From assembly GCF_002975435.1 (NCBI RefSeq), contig NZ_PCPT01000001.1, forward strand, positions 682,001-746,000: a stretch of 64,000 nucleotides of DNA, read 5' to 3'. A program made the translations under genes and the position numbers. Positions 54,910-63,181 of the stretch are shown here, one piece after another. This stretch comes from Arthrobacter sp. MYb227. Lineage in GTDB: Bacteria > Actinomycetota > Actinomycetes > Actinomycetales > Micrococcaceae. Numbering within the stretch: the stretch's first letter is position 1; each line of letters opens with the position of its first letter. Under the pieces are notes generated by a model, which worked only from the letters and a program-made list of their open reading frames with translations, was not told the DNA's origin and ran no database searches.

Positions 54910-55303
54910 AGATCTTCCACCGACGTGCTGGCTCTTGCTACCGGAGCTCTAACGATGGTGGGCGCGGGGAAACACCCGTGCGAGGTCGGGCTCGATCAAG
55001 GATTTGATTCTGAGCCGTTGGCCTTGTTGGGGTGTTTCCCCACGGGAACAGAATGATTGAGCAGGAGCGCGGTTTATAGGTGAAAGCGCCTACACAGCTA
55101 ATCGCCTACTCGAAGTCGACTGCACCGTGCTTGCCCGTCCGCACGGGGGAAGGCTCTGCGGGACAGAATTCTCTTGGCGGGCCAAATCGATGAGGTAGGA
55201 ACACCTCACTAGATGCAATCGGGGCAACTTCATTATTGGTAGCCTTGTGCAAGGCTGAATGTACCAGCCATCATCCCTTAACTTCCTTGAACGTAGGAGA
55301 AGA
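54910..55303. other. Intergenic region with structured element
   Basis: The 394 bases contain a strong inverted repeat at 54966-55041, described separately, and no convincing gene. The last bases hold GTAGGAGAAGA, the ribosome site of the monooxygenase-family gene. Confidence 0.5.
54966..55041. other. Nested inverted repeat / structured RNA candidate
   Basis: Arms GGGGAAACACCC (54966-54977) and GGGTGTTTCCCC (55030-55041) pair perfectly. Inside, GGCTC/GAGCC (54989-54993, 55012-55016) and ATCAA/TTGAT (54995-54999, 55004-55008) extend the hairpin. It lies 57 bases after the epimerase stop. It may be a terminator without T-run, a small RNA, or the footprint of a mobile repeat. Confidence 0.55.
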
Positions 55304-55588
55304 ATGATCAGTGTTTTGGTGGGATCTTCGGTTGCGGCCGAGAATCTCGAAGAGGTCATCACCGTCTACGAAGTATTGGTCGCCGCGACCCTAAAAGAGC
55401 CCGGGTGCGTGAGCTACGAGCTCCTTCAGCTTCGTGATGATCGTTGTGAACTCATGCTTGCGGAACGGTGGCTCTCGCAGGAGCATTTAGACGCGCACAC
55501 ACGGACCGATCATTTCATTGAGGCCATGCACAAGCTCGAAACTCTGGAGATAGCAGCGCCAGCCCTGATCTTCAACAGCGCGGTCTAG
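55304..55588 (+). CDS. Antibiotic-biosynthesis-monooxygenase (ABM) domain protein
   Basis: This 94-residue ferredoxin-like-fold protein begins MISVLVGSSVAAENLEEVI and contains EPGCVSYELLQLRDD and LMLAERWLSQEHLDAHTRTD. This is the ABM/YgiN pattern. Such proteins include quinol oxygenases and simple dimeric enzymes of unknown substrate. The ATG is fixed by GGAGAAG just upstream. Confidence 0.88.
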   Translation: MISVLVGSSVAAENLEEVITVYEVLVAATLKEPGCVSYELLQLRDDRCELMLAERWLSQEHLDAHTRTDHFIEAMHKLETLEIAAPALIFNSAV

Positions 55589-55806
55589 TTCACGAAGCTA
55601 CCGGCGTTTGTTTCTATCGCGGAGTAATGGTGGACGACGTGTGGGCGGTCCCGTAGGTGGATTCTTCAATGGGACGGCCAAAGCAAGGCTGTCGCTTCTG
55701 ACTGGACCTTGGTCAGTAGTTGTGTTTCACCACAGCCATTTGGTTTCTGGATCTGATTGTCTGAGAGGACCCCACTTAGGCGAATAAGAGAAATCGAGGT
55801 AACTAG

Positions 55807-56190
55807 GTGTTTGTTCGGTACCAAGCGCACGTCCCCAACCGCCAGGGGCTCCATACCGGTGTATTTGGGCTTGCCAACGGGCTCGCTCACGGAGGAAAAC
55901 TGAACGACGAAGAACGGACCGCTTGGAGGGCTGGAAACGACTGGTTCAATTTGGCCTACCCTGATCCGTCCGATTCAAATCCCAGTGTCTATGATCCGCA
56001 GGTAAACCCGCAAGCGGCGGCATGGTTCAAGGACACCGCCACGCATTTGCTTGAACGCATCGAACCGTACTTGGAAATGCTGAGGCGGCATGATGTGCAG
56101 TTTGTAAGACTGATCAGCGAGGATCCCGGGCGAGTCATCTATGAAGATGCGGTGCAGGTCGTCGTCGTTCCGCACATGACCGTGAACTGA
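55807..56190 (+). CDS. Hypothetical protein (conserved-looking, unknown function)
   Basis: This 127-residue protein contains YQAHVPNRQGLHTGVFGLAN, RAGNDWFNLAYPDPS and DPGRVIYEDAVQVVVVPH. The last part looks like a beta-rich domain end, and no signal or membrane helix is seen. GTG 55807 is the start because GAGGTAAC precedes it. No family recognised, though the text looks like a real protein. Confidence 0.7.
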   Translation: MFVRYQAHVPNRQGLHTGVFGLANGLAHGGKLNDEERTAWRAGNDWFNLAYPDPSDSNPSVYDPQVNPQAAAWFKDTATHLLERIEPYLEMLRRHDVQFVRLISEDPGRVIYEDAVQVVVVPHMTVN

Positions 56191-56240
56191 TTGTCATTTC
56201 TACAAGGCAACTCCACGGTTCCCATTCCGCGGGAGGAAGA

Positions 56241-56603
56241 TCATGAGGACTTGGCCAGATACTCACTCAGTGCCCGCCGAATGACTTCGCTTGGCTTCAT
56301 GTGAGCCTGCTGGGCAAAGGTTACCAGCTGGGCATCCATGTCTGCTGGCAACCGTACGGAGCGAGAAGGCGAAGATCCCTTTTCGCTCAAAGACGGTTTA
56401 CCTACAGCACGTCGCACGGCTGTAGACGATCCCATGGCGGCTTCCAAGAGAGCCATCCCGGCTTCTGGCCCTGATGCCTTAGTGAGGCGTGCGTTGGGGG
56501 AAACCTCAGCATTTTCTGCCCAGGTCGCAAGTGCTTCGTAGTCAGTTGGCTGGTTTGGCGCAGTCATGTCTGCGTGGCTGCCCGCGGCCTTCTTGGTGCT
56601 CAT
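56241..56603 (-). CDS. Ribbon-helix-helix antitoxin
   Basis: This 120-residue protein has a C-terminal ribbon-helix-helix: RSVRLPADMDAQLVTFAQQA then HMKPSEVIRRALSEYL. The N-terminal 65 residues are a likely toxin-binding arm (TDYEALATWAENAEV). AAAAGGAGG lies six bases before ATG 56603, an unusually strong ribosome site; 56606 is the alternative start. The start lies 62 bases inside the toxin gene. RHH antitoxins normally repress their own promoter; repeats suitable for this lie at 56891-56925. Confidence 0.8.
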   Translation of the reverse strand: MSTKKAAGSHADMTAPNQPTDYEALATWAENAEVSPNARLTKASGPEAGMALLEAAMGSSTAVRRAVGKPSLSEKGSSPSRSVRLPADMDAQLVTFAQQAHMKPSEVIRRALSEYLAKSS

Positions 56604-56877
56604 CATTTGCCTCCTTTTCGGCAATGTGCAGAATTTTATCTCTAGCCTTCAAGACATGGAAGATAACGAAACCGTCCGGTGGGGTAATGACCGCCATGAC
56701 TTCCAGGACCATGGAAGCAGCGCGGGTTTTCCCAATAAAGAGGTCAGGACGGCCCGATGAACCCGCTCGAGGTTCATCGAATTCTTCGACGCGATATTGG
56801 TAGTTCAAGATTGCAGGCAACGCATCTTCTCGTGCGATTCCATGCTTTGCCGCACTGGGTGTCCAAATCAGCGCCAT
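56542..56877 (-). CDS. Toxin of RHH-type toxin-antitoxin pair (BrnT-like)
   Basis: This 111-residue protein begins MALIWTPSAAKHGIAREDAL, a BrnT-like opening. Later stretches are GRPDLFIGKTRAASMVLEVM and DGFVIFHVLKARDKIL. These fit a small actinobacterial toxin family that resembles BrnT ribonuclease. A 30-residue hydrophilic tail (HQEGRGQPRRHD) is encoded by the overlap with the antitoxin gene. The toxin precedes the antitoxin, as in brnTA, with an unusually large 62-base overlap. Confidence 0.72.
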   Translation of the reverse strand: MALIWTPSAAKHGIAREDALPAILNYQYRVEEFDEPRAGSSGRPDLFIGKTRAASMVLEVMAVITPPDGFVIFHVLKARDKILHIAEKEANDEHQEGRGQPRRHDCAKPAN

Positions 56878-56890
56878 ACTTAATGTTGTC

Positions 56891-56925
56891 GCACAATACT
56901 CTGCAATATTGCAAGACAATATTCG
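56891..56925. promoter_or_regulatory. Operator repeats upstream of toxin-antitoxin pair
   Basis: CAATAC (56894), CAATAT (56904) and CAATAT (56917) are direct repeats. The middle copy lies in the palindrome GCAATATTGC (56903-56912). They sit 14-50 bases before the toxin start, where an RHH antitoxin or toxin-antitoxin complex would bind. Confidence 0.55.
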
Positions 56926-57323
56926 CGGTTAGTCGTCAGATGAGCAATCTTTCACAGACGGCCACGTGCCGGGGTTCAGAATGAACGGTGCGGCAAGTAT
57001 CGCTAAGAGTTTCGACTCTGACCAGAGGAATCTTGCTTCGAACATGACAAGTCCCGATGCCCCCGCGGGACAAATAGTTTCTGCTGAGAAGAAGGGTATG
57101 TGCATAGGGTCACGACAAGTGCACAACCATCAAAGCTTTTTGATTCGATTGATACGCCCGCTAGCGAAACCCTCTACGGACAGTCCGGGTGGGGATGCGT
57201 CATAGTACAAAATCGTTCCCTCGTGAATCATCTTCCCGGGCTCCTCAGGAACCCAGTAATCCGCTTAAGCCACGGTTCGCATCGTGTAAGAGCTGACGAT
57301 CACCCTTATAAGAGGATGGACAT
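56926..57323. other. Region with possible gene remnants
   Basis: No complete gene is seen. On the minus strand, about 57133-57267 reads like protein (PEEPGKMIHEGTILYYDASP, then GLSVEGFASGRINRIKKL and a stop) but lacks a proper start and has a TAA directly before it. A 65-codon minus-strand frame at 56929-57126 is also unassigned. Together they suggest decayed coding sequence. Confidence 0.35.
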
Positions 57324-57387
57324 CGCCCCTACCCCCCCTCCGCCTGCGCGGTGAAGTTTCGGGACAGGCGGAGGGGGGGTAGGGGCG
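57324..57387. terminator. 23-bp perfect GC-rich hairpin after DUF4097 gene
   Basis: Arms at 57324-57346 and 57365-57387 pair perfectly over 23 bases, mostly C on one side and G on the other, around an 18-base loop. It lies nine bases after the DUF4097 gene stop (minus strand). No T-run follows, but stem stability alone makes it a likely transcript end. Confidence 0.8.
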
Positions 57388-57395
57388 GGTGAACT

Positions 57396-58157
57396 TTACT
57401 TGCCGCTCTTGATGGAGATGTCACCGTTGCGAGTCTCCACCGCAATGGCATGCTGGCTCGCGCTGGATTCGGCGACGGCTACGGTCACCTTGCCACTCTT
57501 TGTCCTCGTGTCCACCCGGTAATCCGATTCAGGAAGGGCTAGTTTGACGTTTCCGTCCTTACTTTTCACTCCGAGGTTCTCCGGTACGGCACCGAAGCTT
57601 AACTGAATGTCACCATTCTCCGAGGTAGCATTCACGGAAGGTGCCAAGACACCGTCTCCGGAGATATTTCCATTGTCACTGATCAATTCAAGCTTCTGGC
57701 CGCTGAAGTTATTCAACTGGATATCTCCCTTGCCCGTAGTTGCCATAAGATCTGTGCTGATTTCGGAAGCCTTGATCGAGCCGTTGGTGTTTTCGGCACT
57801 GATCACGGTGTTTCGGGGCACCTTGACTAAGTAGCGGGCCTTGCAGCCGATAGAGACCCCTGCGCAGTCAGCCGTAAGCGTCAGCTTGTTTCCTGCGATG
57901 TCCCAGTCCGAGGCGGGGGCGTTGCCATTGACAGAGCCACTGATTTGTCGTTCCACTTGGATCTCGTCAATATCCGCCGGAACAAGCTCTAGCTCCGCGG
58001 CATTGGACTGAACCGTGAGAATCGTGCCAGTGAATTCGAAGGTCTTTGAATCCTTGGGCGCATTGGCGAGATCATCACCGCTGCTGCACGCGGTGGCGGT
58101 CAGTGCGATGGTGCAGGCCGCGAGGATTGCGGTCAGGGCTCGGTATCGATTAGTCAT
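57396..58157 (-). CDS. DUF4097-type lipoprotein
   Basis: This 253-residue protein has a signal with ALTATACSS (lipobox Cys about 24), then a right-handed beta-solenoid-like domain with repeated short strands: TNGSIKASEIS, GKGDIQLNNFSG, DNGNISGDGVL, ENGDIQLSFG, KDGNVKLALP, KSGKVTVAV and RNGDISIKSGK. This is the DUF4097/DUF2807 repeat. Such proteins accompany envelope-stress two-component systems (LiaF/PspC context). It is anchored outside the membrane; the binding partner is unknown. The transporter genes lie just upstream. Confidence 0.87.
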   Translation of the reverse strand: MTNRYRALTAILAACTIALTATACSSGDDLANAPKDSKTFEFTGTILTVQSNAAELELVPADIDEIQVERQISGSVNGNAPASDWDIAGNKLTLTADCAGVSIGCKARYLVKVPRNTVISAENTNGSIKASEISTDLMATTGKGDIQLNNFSGQKLELISDNGNISGDGVLAPSVNATSENGDIQLSFGAVPENLGVKSKDGNVKLALPESDYRVDTRTKSGKVTVAVAESSASQHAIAVETRNGDISIKSGK

Positions 58158-58272
58158 GTGTGTGGTCCTTTGGATCTATGAGTTCGTGAAACGAATCTTG
58201 GGGGTGGTTTTTTGAGATGAGTTATGGTTTGCGACACCGTGCTCGCCATTGAACATCGCGCAATGGAGGGGT

Positions 58273-59613
58273 TCAAGTGCGAAGAGCTCGTACGGCGATA
58301 GTTCGCGTGGCTAGTGCGGATTGGATTGCCAGGGCTAGGCAGGTCGTGACGAGCGTTGCCAGGGCAAGAGTGCCAAGTATGATCCATGGGATCCCTGCAA
58401 ATAGGCTCAAGGCATCGATGCGGGCACCTGCGGCGATGGTGAAGCCGGTGATGGTGAGCGTGAGCGCGCCGAAGGCTATGGCAGTGCCGGCGTAGATGAC
58501 GCCTTCAAGGATTGCTGATTGCGCAATGACGCCGGGGCCGGCGCCGGCGACGCTGATCAATGCCGAGTCACGTCCTCGCTCCTTTCCCACCAAAGCGATA
58601 ACTGCCAGACCACCGACCCAGGCCACGACGAAGACCCAGCCCAGAACGACCAAGACATCCCCCATCCCTGCGGTGCTGTTTGGCATCACGTTTCCCATCA
58701 CGATGAAAAGCCCCACGAGGGAAAGGGAGAGCGCGAAAGGCAGGACGGTGGTGACACTTCGTGCGGCACGGGCTCGGCACGACTGCACGGCCAGATGCCA
58801 TGCCACGTTTCGCGAGGGTACCAAAGCGGTCCACAGCTTCATCAGGGGCGTGAGTACCCAAGGACCCATGAGAAGCAGGAGGCAAATAAGGAACAAATTC
58901 CCGGCGAAGGCGAATGCAGTTCGTTGAGCCAAGCCACCAACGAGCTCCAGTCCGAGCCCGGGAATCCACATGCCAACGACACCGGCAAGGAGACACAGTG
59001 CGAAGATGCTGCGTGCGATCCCGGGCTTGGCGGCTGAATCGGTTGCGTCACGGAAAGCGCGCATTTCGGGTGTTCGTGCAGCCCTTGCGCTCACGCCCCA
59101 GCCACCGAGCACACAAGGGATGATCCCGGCGAGCAGACTAATACAAACATGCCATGCGTGGAATGCCACGGAGGCGTTGTTCAGATCGAGCCCGGTTACG
59201 GCCCATTGTTTAAGCGTGATGCCAGCGACCAGATACGCCGGCGCAATGGCCAGCGTGCCGGCGACAAGCCCCAACACTATGAGCTCGATGCGAAGAATTG
59301 CTTTGACCCGATGGCGCGGAATCCCCAAGATCACCCACAGCGCGTGCTCCCTGCGTTGAGTTGTCAAGGTCAGCCCGACGGTTGAAGAAATGATCCCCAT
59401 GGCGGCAATCACCGTGAAGAAAACTATATTTCCCCCCAGCGCAATTGAAGCCGAGACTACTCGTGAATCGCCGGCGCTTTGAGCGGCAGAAATAGACGTG
59501 AACATGGCAATGAGGGAGCCAGCGACGCATGCAGCACCAACAACTGCGCACAGTAGCGCCCACAACCACATGGACGCCTGCATGCGAATATCGGCAAGGA
59601 CCAAACGGATCAT
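58273..59613 (-). CDS. FtsX-like ABC transporter permease
   Basis: This 446-residue protein begins MIRLVLADIRMQASMWLWAL and has about eight hydrophobic segments, two sets of FtsX-type helices (about 15-125 and 240-446). TLTTQRREHALWVILGIPRH is the typical loop after the first bundle. It pairs with the ATPase encoded upstream, whose stop overlaps its start by four bases. MacB-type permeases export or sense peptides and lipids without a periplasmic channel in actinobacteria. Confidence 0.9.
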   Translation of the reverse strand: MIRLVLADIRMQASMWLWALLCAVVGAACVAGSLIAMFTSISAAQSAGDSRVVSASIALGGNIVFFTVIAAMGIISSTVGLTLTTQRREHALWVILGIPRHRVKAILRIELIVLGLVAGTLAIAPAYLVAGITLKQWAVTGLDLNNASVAFHAWHVCISLLAGIIPCVLGGWGVSARAARTPEMRAFRDATDSAAKPGIARSIFALCLLAGVVGMWIPGLGLELVGGLAQRTAFAFAGNLFLICLLLLMGPWVLTPLMKLWTALVPSRNVAWHLAVQSCRARAARSVTTVLPFALSLSLVGLFIVMGNVMPNSTAGMGDVLVVLGWVFVVAWVGGLAVIALVGKERGRDSALISVAGAGPGVIAQSAILEGVIYAGTAIAFGALTLTITGFTIAAGARIDALSLFAGIPWIILGTLALATLVTTCLALAIQSALATRTIAVRALRT

Positions 59614-60389
59614 GAGCCGGATCCAACTGTTTCGTCCTCGGCTTGAGCTGCGAGTACAGCTTCGCCCACTGCCTGGGCATCTCCACCCGGGAGTATCCGG
59701 TGTACCCGGCCCGAGCCCAAAACCACCACATGGTCGGCGCGGGCTGCGGCGTGGGGATCATGGGTGACCATCAGCACCGATGTCCCTTGGGCAGGCAATG
59801 CCTGCAGCCAGTCAAGCACGACATGGCCGGACTTGAGATCCAGTGCACCGGTTGGCTCGTCAGCGAAAACAATCCGCGGCTGATTTGCCACCACCCGTGC
59901 GATGGCTACGCGTTGACGTTCACCTCCCGATAAACGGTCGGGTCGGCGACGGGCAAGCTTGCTGATGCCAAGTCGGCTCATGGCCTCAGCGACGGTGGCG
60001 CGTGGGATTCGGTGGCCCGCCAATCGTGCCGGAAGTGCGATGTTGTCTTCGACGCTCAGCGAGCTGACGAGATTGTATTCCTGAAAGACGAAGCCAATGT
60101 TTTCGCTGCGAAACGCGGCGAGCTCACGGGGGTTCAGTTCCAGGATGTTGGTGCCGAGAACCTTGACGGACCCGGAGGTTGCTTGTTCAAGTCCCGCAGC
60201 ACACAGAAGCAGCGTGGATTTGCCCGAGCCGGAAGGTCCCACGATCGCGGTGAGGCGCCCCTCGGGAATGTCCAAGCTGATGTCGTGAAGGACTTGAGTG
60301 GTCTCCCGGCGACGTCCGGGTGAGGGAAACCCCATATTGACCCCGCGCAAACTTATACACGGGGTCAGTGACTTAAAGTTTTGTGGCAT
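59610..60389 (-). CDS. ABC transporter ATP-binding protein (MacB/LolD-like)
   Basis: This 259-residue ATPase has Walker A GPSGSGKSTLLLCAAGLE, Q-loop FVFQEYNLVSSLSV, signature LSGGERQRVAIARVV, Walker B IVFADEPTGALD and H-loop VTHDPHAA. These are the marks of the MacB/LolD class that partners FtsX-type permeases. The gene is translated just before the permease with a 4-base overlap. It is divergent from the kinase gene across a 106-base gap holding a 16-bp palindrome. Confidence 0.94.
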   Translation of the reverse strand: MPQNFKSLTPCISLRGVNMGFPSPGRRRETTQVLHDISLDIPEGRLTAIVGPSGSGKSTLLLCAAGLEQATSGSVKVLGTNILELNPRELAAFRSENIGFVFQEYNLVSSLSVEDNIALPARLAGHRIPRATVAEAMSRLGISKLARRRPDRLSGGERQRVAIARVVANQPRIVFADEPTGALDLKSGHVVLDWLQALPAQGTSVLMVTHDPHAAARADHVVVLGSGRVHRILPGGDAQAVGEAVLAAQAEDETVGSGS

Positions 60390-60445
60390 GTTCTTATCTA
60401 ACGCTGTTTTTAGGGTCAGGGCACGGGTATTAGCTCCCGAGGGCG

Positions 60446-60461
60446 GTAGAGCTAGCTCTAC
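60446..60461. promoter_or_regulatory. 16-bp palindrome GTAGAGCTAGCTCTAC, candidate operator
   Basis: A perfect 16-base palindrome lies in the divergent gap between the ABC ATPase gene (start 60389) and the kinase gene (start 60496). NarL-type regulators bind such dyads, and the regulator encoded at 61700-62365 is the obvious candidate. Confidence 0.6.
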
Positions 60462-60495
60462 ATTCAGTAAGGGAGCTTGTCGATAGGATGAGTGA

Positions 60496-61662
60496 ATGCC
60501 GCACTTTCATTCGGGCCGTCGTGTGCTCACGGAGATCATTGCGGGTGCGGCTTTTCCGGTGCTACTCGCCGGCGTGCTCGTCCTGCCAATTTCAGCAATC
60601 GCCGTAGCCGAGGCCGACCGACATCGTGCCCAATTTTGCGGTGCCCAGGCCATGCCGCTGCGCCCGGTTGGGCAAAGCTGGAGATCGTGGATCCGGGATC
60701 GCCTAGGAGTTTGGGCGCTGTGGCGCACTGACCTGCCCATCTTTCTTACCGCGCTTGTATTGTGCGCCATTTCCTTGATCGTCTCGTTCTTCGGATTCAT
60801 CAGCACCTCGGTGCTCATTTTCAATCCGGTGCTCTGGGCCTTTGGGATCGAAGCAATGGTTGGACCATTCAAGCCGGGCAGTACGCAACAGGCCTGGCTC
60901 GCGGTACCGGTAGGTCTACTTCTCGGGGTCGTAACCGTGGTCATCCTGACCGCAATTTCGTGGCTACGCGATGCCTGCCTCAAGGCGTTCCTTAGTTCCT
61001 CGGAGCAAGATTTGATCGCCAAACTCGAGAAATTAGGCAGCAGTCGGGCCTCATTGACTCAAGCATTCGAAGCCGAACGCCAACGAATCGAACGCGATCT
61101 TCACGATGGGGCGCAACAAGAACTTATGGCGGTCGTAATGCGACTGGGAATGTTGGAGGCCGCGGCCTTGGCCCGGGAAGAAAGCTCCCTGGCCATTCAG
61201 GCCACGAATGCAAGAGAGCAAGCCGAGCATGCGTTAGAACGCCTGCGACAAACGGTGCGTGACATCCATCCCCGAGAACTCAGCGATTTCGGCTTGAAAG
61301 TCGCAGTTGAAGAACTCGCCGCACGCTCCCCGCTGCGCATCGAATTCACTGCAACGGGCGAGGATTCCTTATTGTCTTCACCCACGGCCGCGGCAATCTA
61401 CTTTTCCGTCTCGGAAGCACTGACAAATGTTGCCAAGCATGCGGAAGTAAACCAAGCCCGGATTGAATTGCGTTGTGGGGCCGTTGGGGTCTGGGCCCAG
61501 GTGCGCGATGAAGGCTCCGGTGGAGTCGATATTGCTGCGGGATCGGGTCTGGCGGGACTCAGGGAACGGATGCACAGCATCGGTGGGGAACTCGAAATCA
61601 ACAGCCCACCAGGCGCTGGTACGGTAGTGACAGTCTCGGCACCGTGCGAACCCACCTGGTAA
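60496..61662 (+). CDS. NarL-type sensor histidine kinase (HisKA_3)
   Basis: This 388-residue kinase has four hydrophobic segments (about 13-36, 75-100, 103-120 and 135-155), then ERQRIERDLHDGAQQELMAV with the phospho-His of the HisKA_3 class (about 200). SVSEALTNVAKHAEV and GSGLAGLRERMHSIGGELEI form the ATPase. It starts at ATG 60496, is divergent from the ABC genes, and its regulator follows. It is of the DesK/LiaS-like layout in which the kinase senses through membrane helices. Confidence 0.92.
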   Translation: MPHFHSGRRVLTEIIAGAAFPVLLAGVLVLPISAIAVAEADRHRAQFCGAQAMPLRPVGQSWRSWIRDRLGVWALWRTDLPIFLTALVLCAISLIVSFFGFISTSVLIFNPVLWAFGIEAMVGPFKPGSTQQAWLAVPVGLLLGVVTVVILTAISWLRDACLKAFLSSSEQDLIAKLEKLGSSRASLTQAFEAERQRIERDLHDGAQQELMAVVMRLGMLEAAALAREESSLAIQATNAREQAEHALERLRQTVRDIHPRELSDFGLKVAVEELAARSPLRIEFTATGEDSLLSSPTAAAIYFSVSEALTNVAKHAEVNQARIELRCGAVGVWAQVRDEGSGGVDIAAGSGLAGLRERMHSIGGELEINSPPGAGTVVTVSAPCEPTW

Positions 61663-61699
61663 CTTTACAGACTTTGTTCCTGCTATCTTGGATGTCCTC

Positions 61700-62365
61700 A
61701 TGAAAATTGTGTTGGCTGATGACAGCCTGTTGATGCGGGCCGGCATTCGAGAAATTTTGATTTCCAACGGTCACGAGGTGATTCGTGAGTGTGAAAGCGC
61801 AACGGAGCTCATCCTTGCCGTCGATTCACTCGCGCGCGATGCGGAACTGCCGGATCTGGTGCTGACCGACGTGCGGATGCCACCGGGCAACACCGACGAT
61901 GGACTTCGCGCGGCAATCGACCTGCGCTCCCGGCATCGGGGGCTGCCCATCCTGGTACTCTCCGCATACGTCACGGGACCCTATGTGCGCGAACTATTGA
62001 AAGGTCCGGGCGCGGACGGGGCAGTGGGCTACCTGTTGAAAGAAAAGGTGGGTCGCATTGCGGACTTCCTTCGTGTGCTGGACACGGTCGCGGGAGGCGG
62101 GGTGGTTATTGATCCGGAGGTCATCAAATACATCACCCATTCAGCCACCGAAGACGGCCCCTTGGCACGGCTGACTCCGCGTGAATTGGAAGTCTTGGCT
62201 CTGATGGCTCAGGGACGATCCAACGCGGAAATTGCCGAGGAACTCTTTCTCTCTGCTGCTGCGGTAAGTAAGCATGTGGCGAACGTATTTCTCAAACTGG
62301 GGATGCCACCTGGCCAAGACAACCGCCGGGTCAAGGCGATCCTGACCTGGTTCGAATACAACTAG
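61700..62365 (+). CDS. LuxR/NarL-family response regulator
   Basis: This 221-residue regulator has the receiver start MKIVLADDSLLMRAGIREIL and phospho-acceptor Asp 57 in PDLVLTDVRMPPG. The C-terminal helix-turn-helix is LTPRELEVLALMAQGRSNAE and EELFLSAAAVSKHV. It is the partner of the kinase 37 bases upstream. TTG 61688 is an alternative start. It probably controls the divergent ABC and DUF4097 genes through the palindrome at 60446. Confidence 0.94.
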   Translation: MKIVLADDSLLMRAGIREILISNGHEVIRECESATELILAVDSLARDAELPDLVLTDVRMPPGNTDDGLRAAIDLRSRHRGLPILVLSAYVTGPYVRELLKGPGADGAVGYLLKEKVGRIADFLRVLDTVAGGGVVIDPEVIKYITHSATEDGPLARLTPRELEVLALMAQGRSNAEIAEELFLSAAAVSKHVANVFLKLGMPPGQDNRRVKAILTWFEYN

Positions 62366-62653
62366 GTCGGCTCCTCCAAGTAATCCCGGTTGTTTTTTAA
62401 GCGTCTCAGTGGCCTGCACAAGGCGCTCCTGGAAGCTTGGCTAACCCACGAAGTACTCTGCAAGTTATGTCACTGACAGAAGTTTTCAGCACAACTCCCC
62501 CGTTCTCAGAAGAGGAAGGCTCTGTGGGACTCAGCATCGGCGGGATTCCCGATTCCTCTGAGCGAACTCTCCATGACACGACATTGTCGAACTGACGGTA
62601 CATAACTTGGAGAGGCAGGTGATGACTTCTTCGGTTGCTTCAGAGAAGACTCA
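62366..62653. other. Convergent gap without recognisable feature
   Basis: These 288 bases between the regulator stop and the stop of the small membrane protein gene contain no convincing gene or hairpin. Confidence 0.45.
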
Positions 62654-63004
62654 TCAATCCGGGCTGTTGGCGGACGCTTCACCGGGATACTCCTGCGGGT
62701 GGGACAAAATGTAGGCCCAACGTTCACCGATCTCCGTGTCGGAGGGCCGGAGGAGTCGATGTATCGCATGGAGCGTCGGCACCAATAATAGAATGAAGAC
62801 AAAGAACCCCACGAAACTCGCGGCAGCAGAGTCAGGGTGAAGATCGGCAAATATCTCCAATACCAGGATCAAGGTGATCCAACAGGCAATACCCACGTAC
62901 TGGAACATGCGAAGGATTTCCCTGATCGTCAAAGGCCATGCGTTCTGCCCGAGTGAGAAAGGCTGAACGTAGTACCTATTCGTTCTTCGCCGTTTCTGTT
63001 TCAT
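62654..63004 (-). CDS. Small two-helix membrane protein
   Basis: This 116-residue protein has a basic start (MKQKRRRTNRYYVQP), two hydrophobic helices (about 32-52 and 63-80), and a hydrophilic tail with GERWAYILSHPQEYP. The ATG at 63004 is supported by AAGGAGA seven bases upstream. No family recognised. Confidence 0.7.
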   Translation of the reverse strand: MKQKRRRTNRYYVQPFSLGQNAWPLTIREILRMFQYVGIACWITLILVLEIFADLHPDSAAASFVGFFVFILLLVPTLHAIHRLLRPSDTEIGERWAYILSHPQEYPGEASANSPD

Positions 63005-63181
63005 GACGAGTCTCCTTCAAGAGGAACCGTTTCTCTCAATTTTCTCGTCTGGTGTAAACACCGTCAAGGAACGCTGCGCTGACCGAGTGGCAGCGGCCGT
63101 TCCTTGCCAACCTGCACCCAGCACTAGGAGAATTGAGCCAGATTTCCCTTCGCTTTTCGAGCCGCCGAATACGAGGTGATG

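Noticed and set aside
43959-57323. Possible integrated mobile island
   Set aside because: The gene content looks accessory, but I found no integrase, transposase, tRNA edge or flanking direct repeats, so boundaries cannot be supported.
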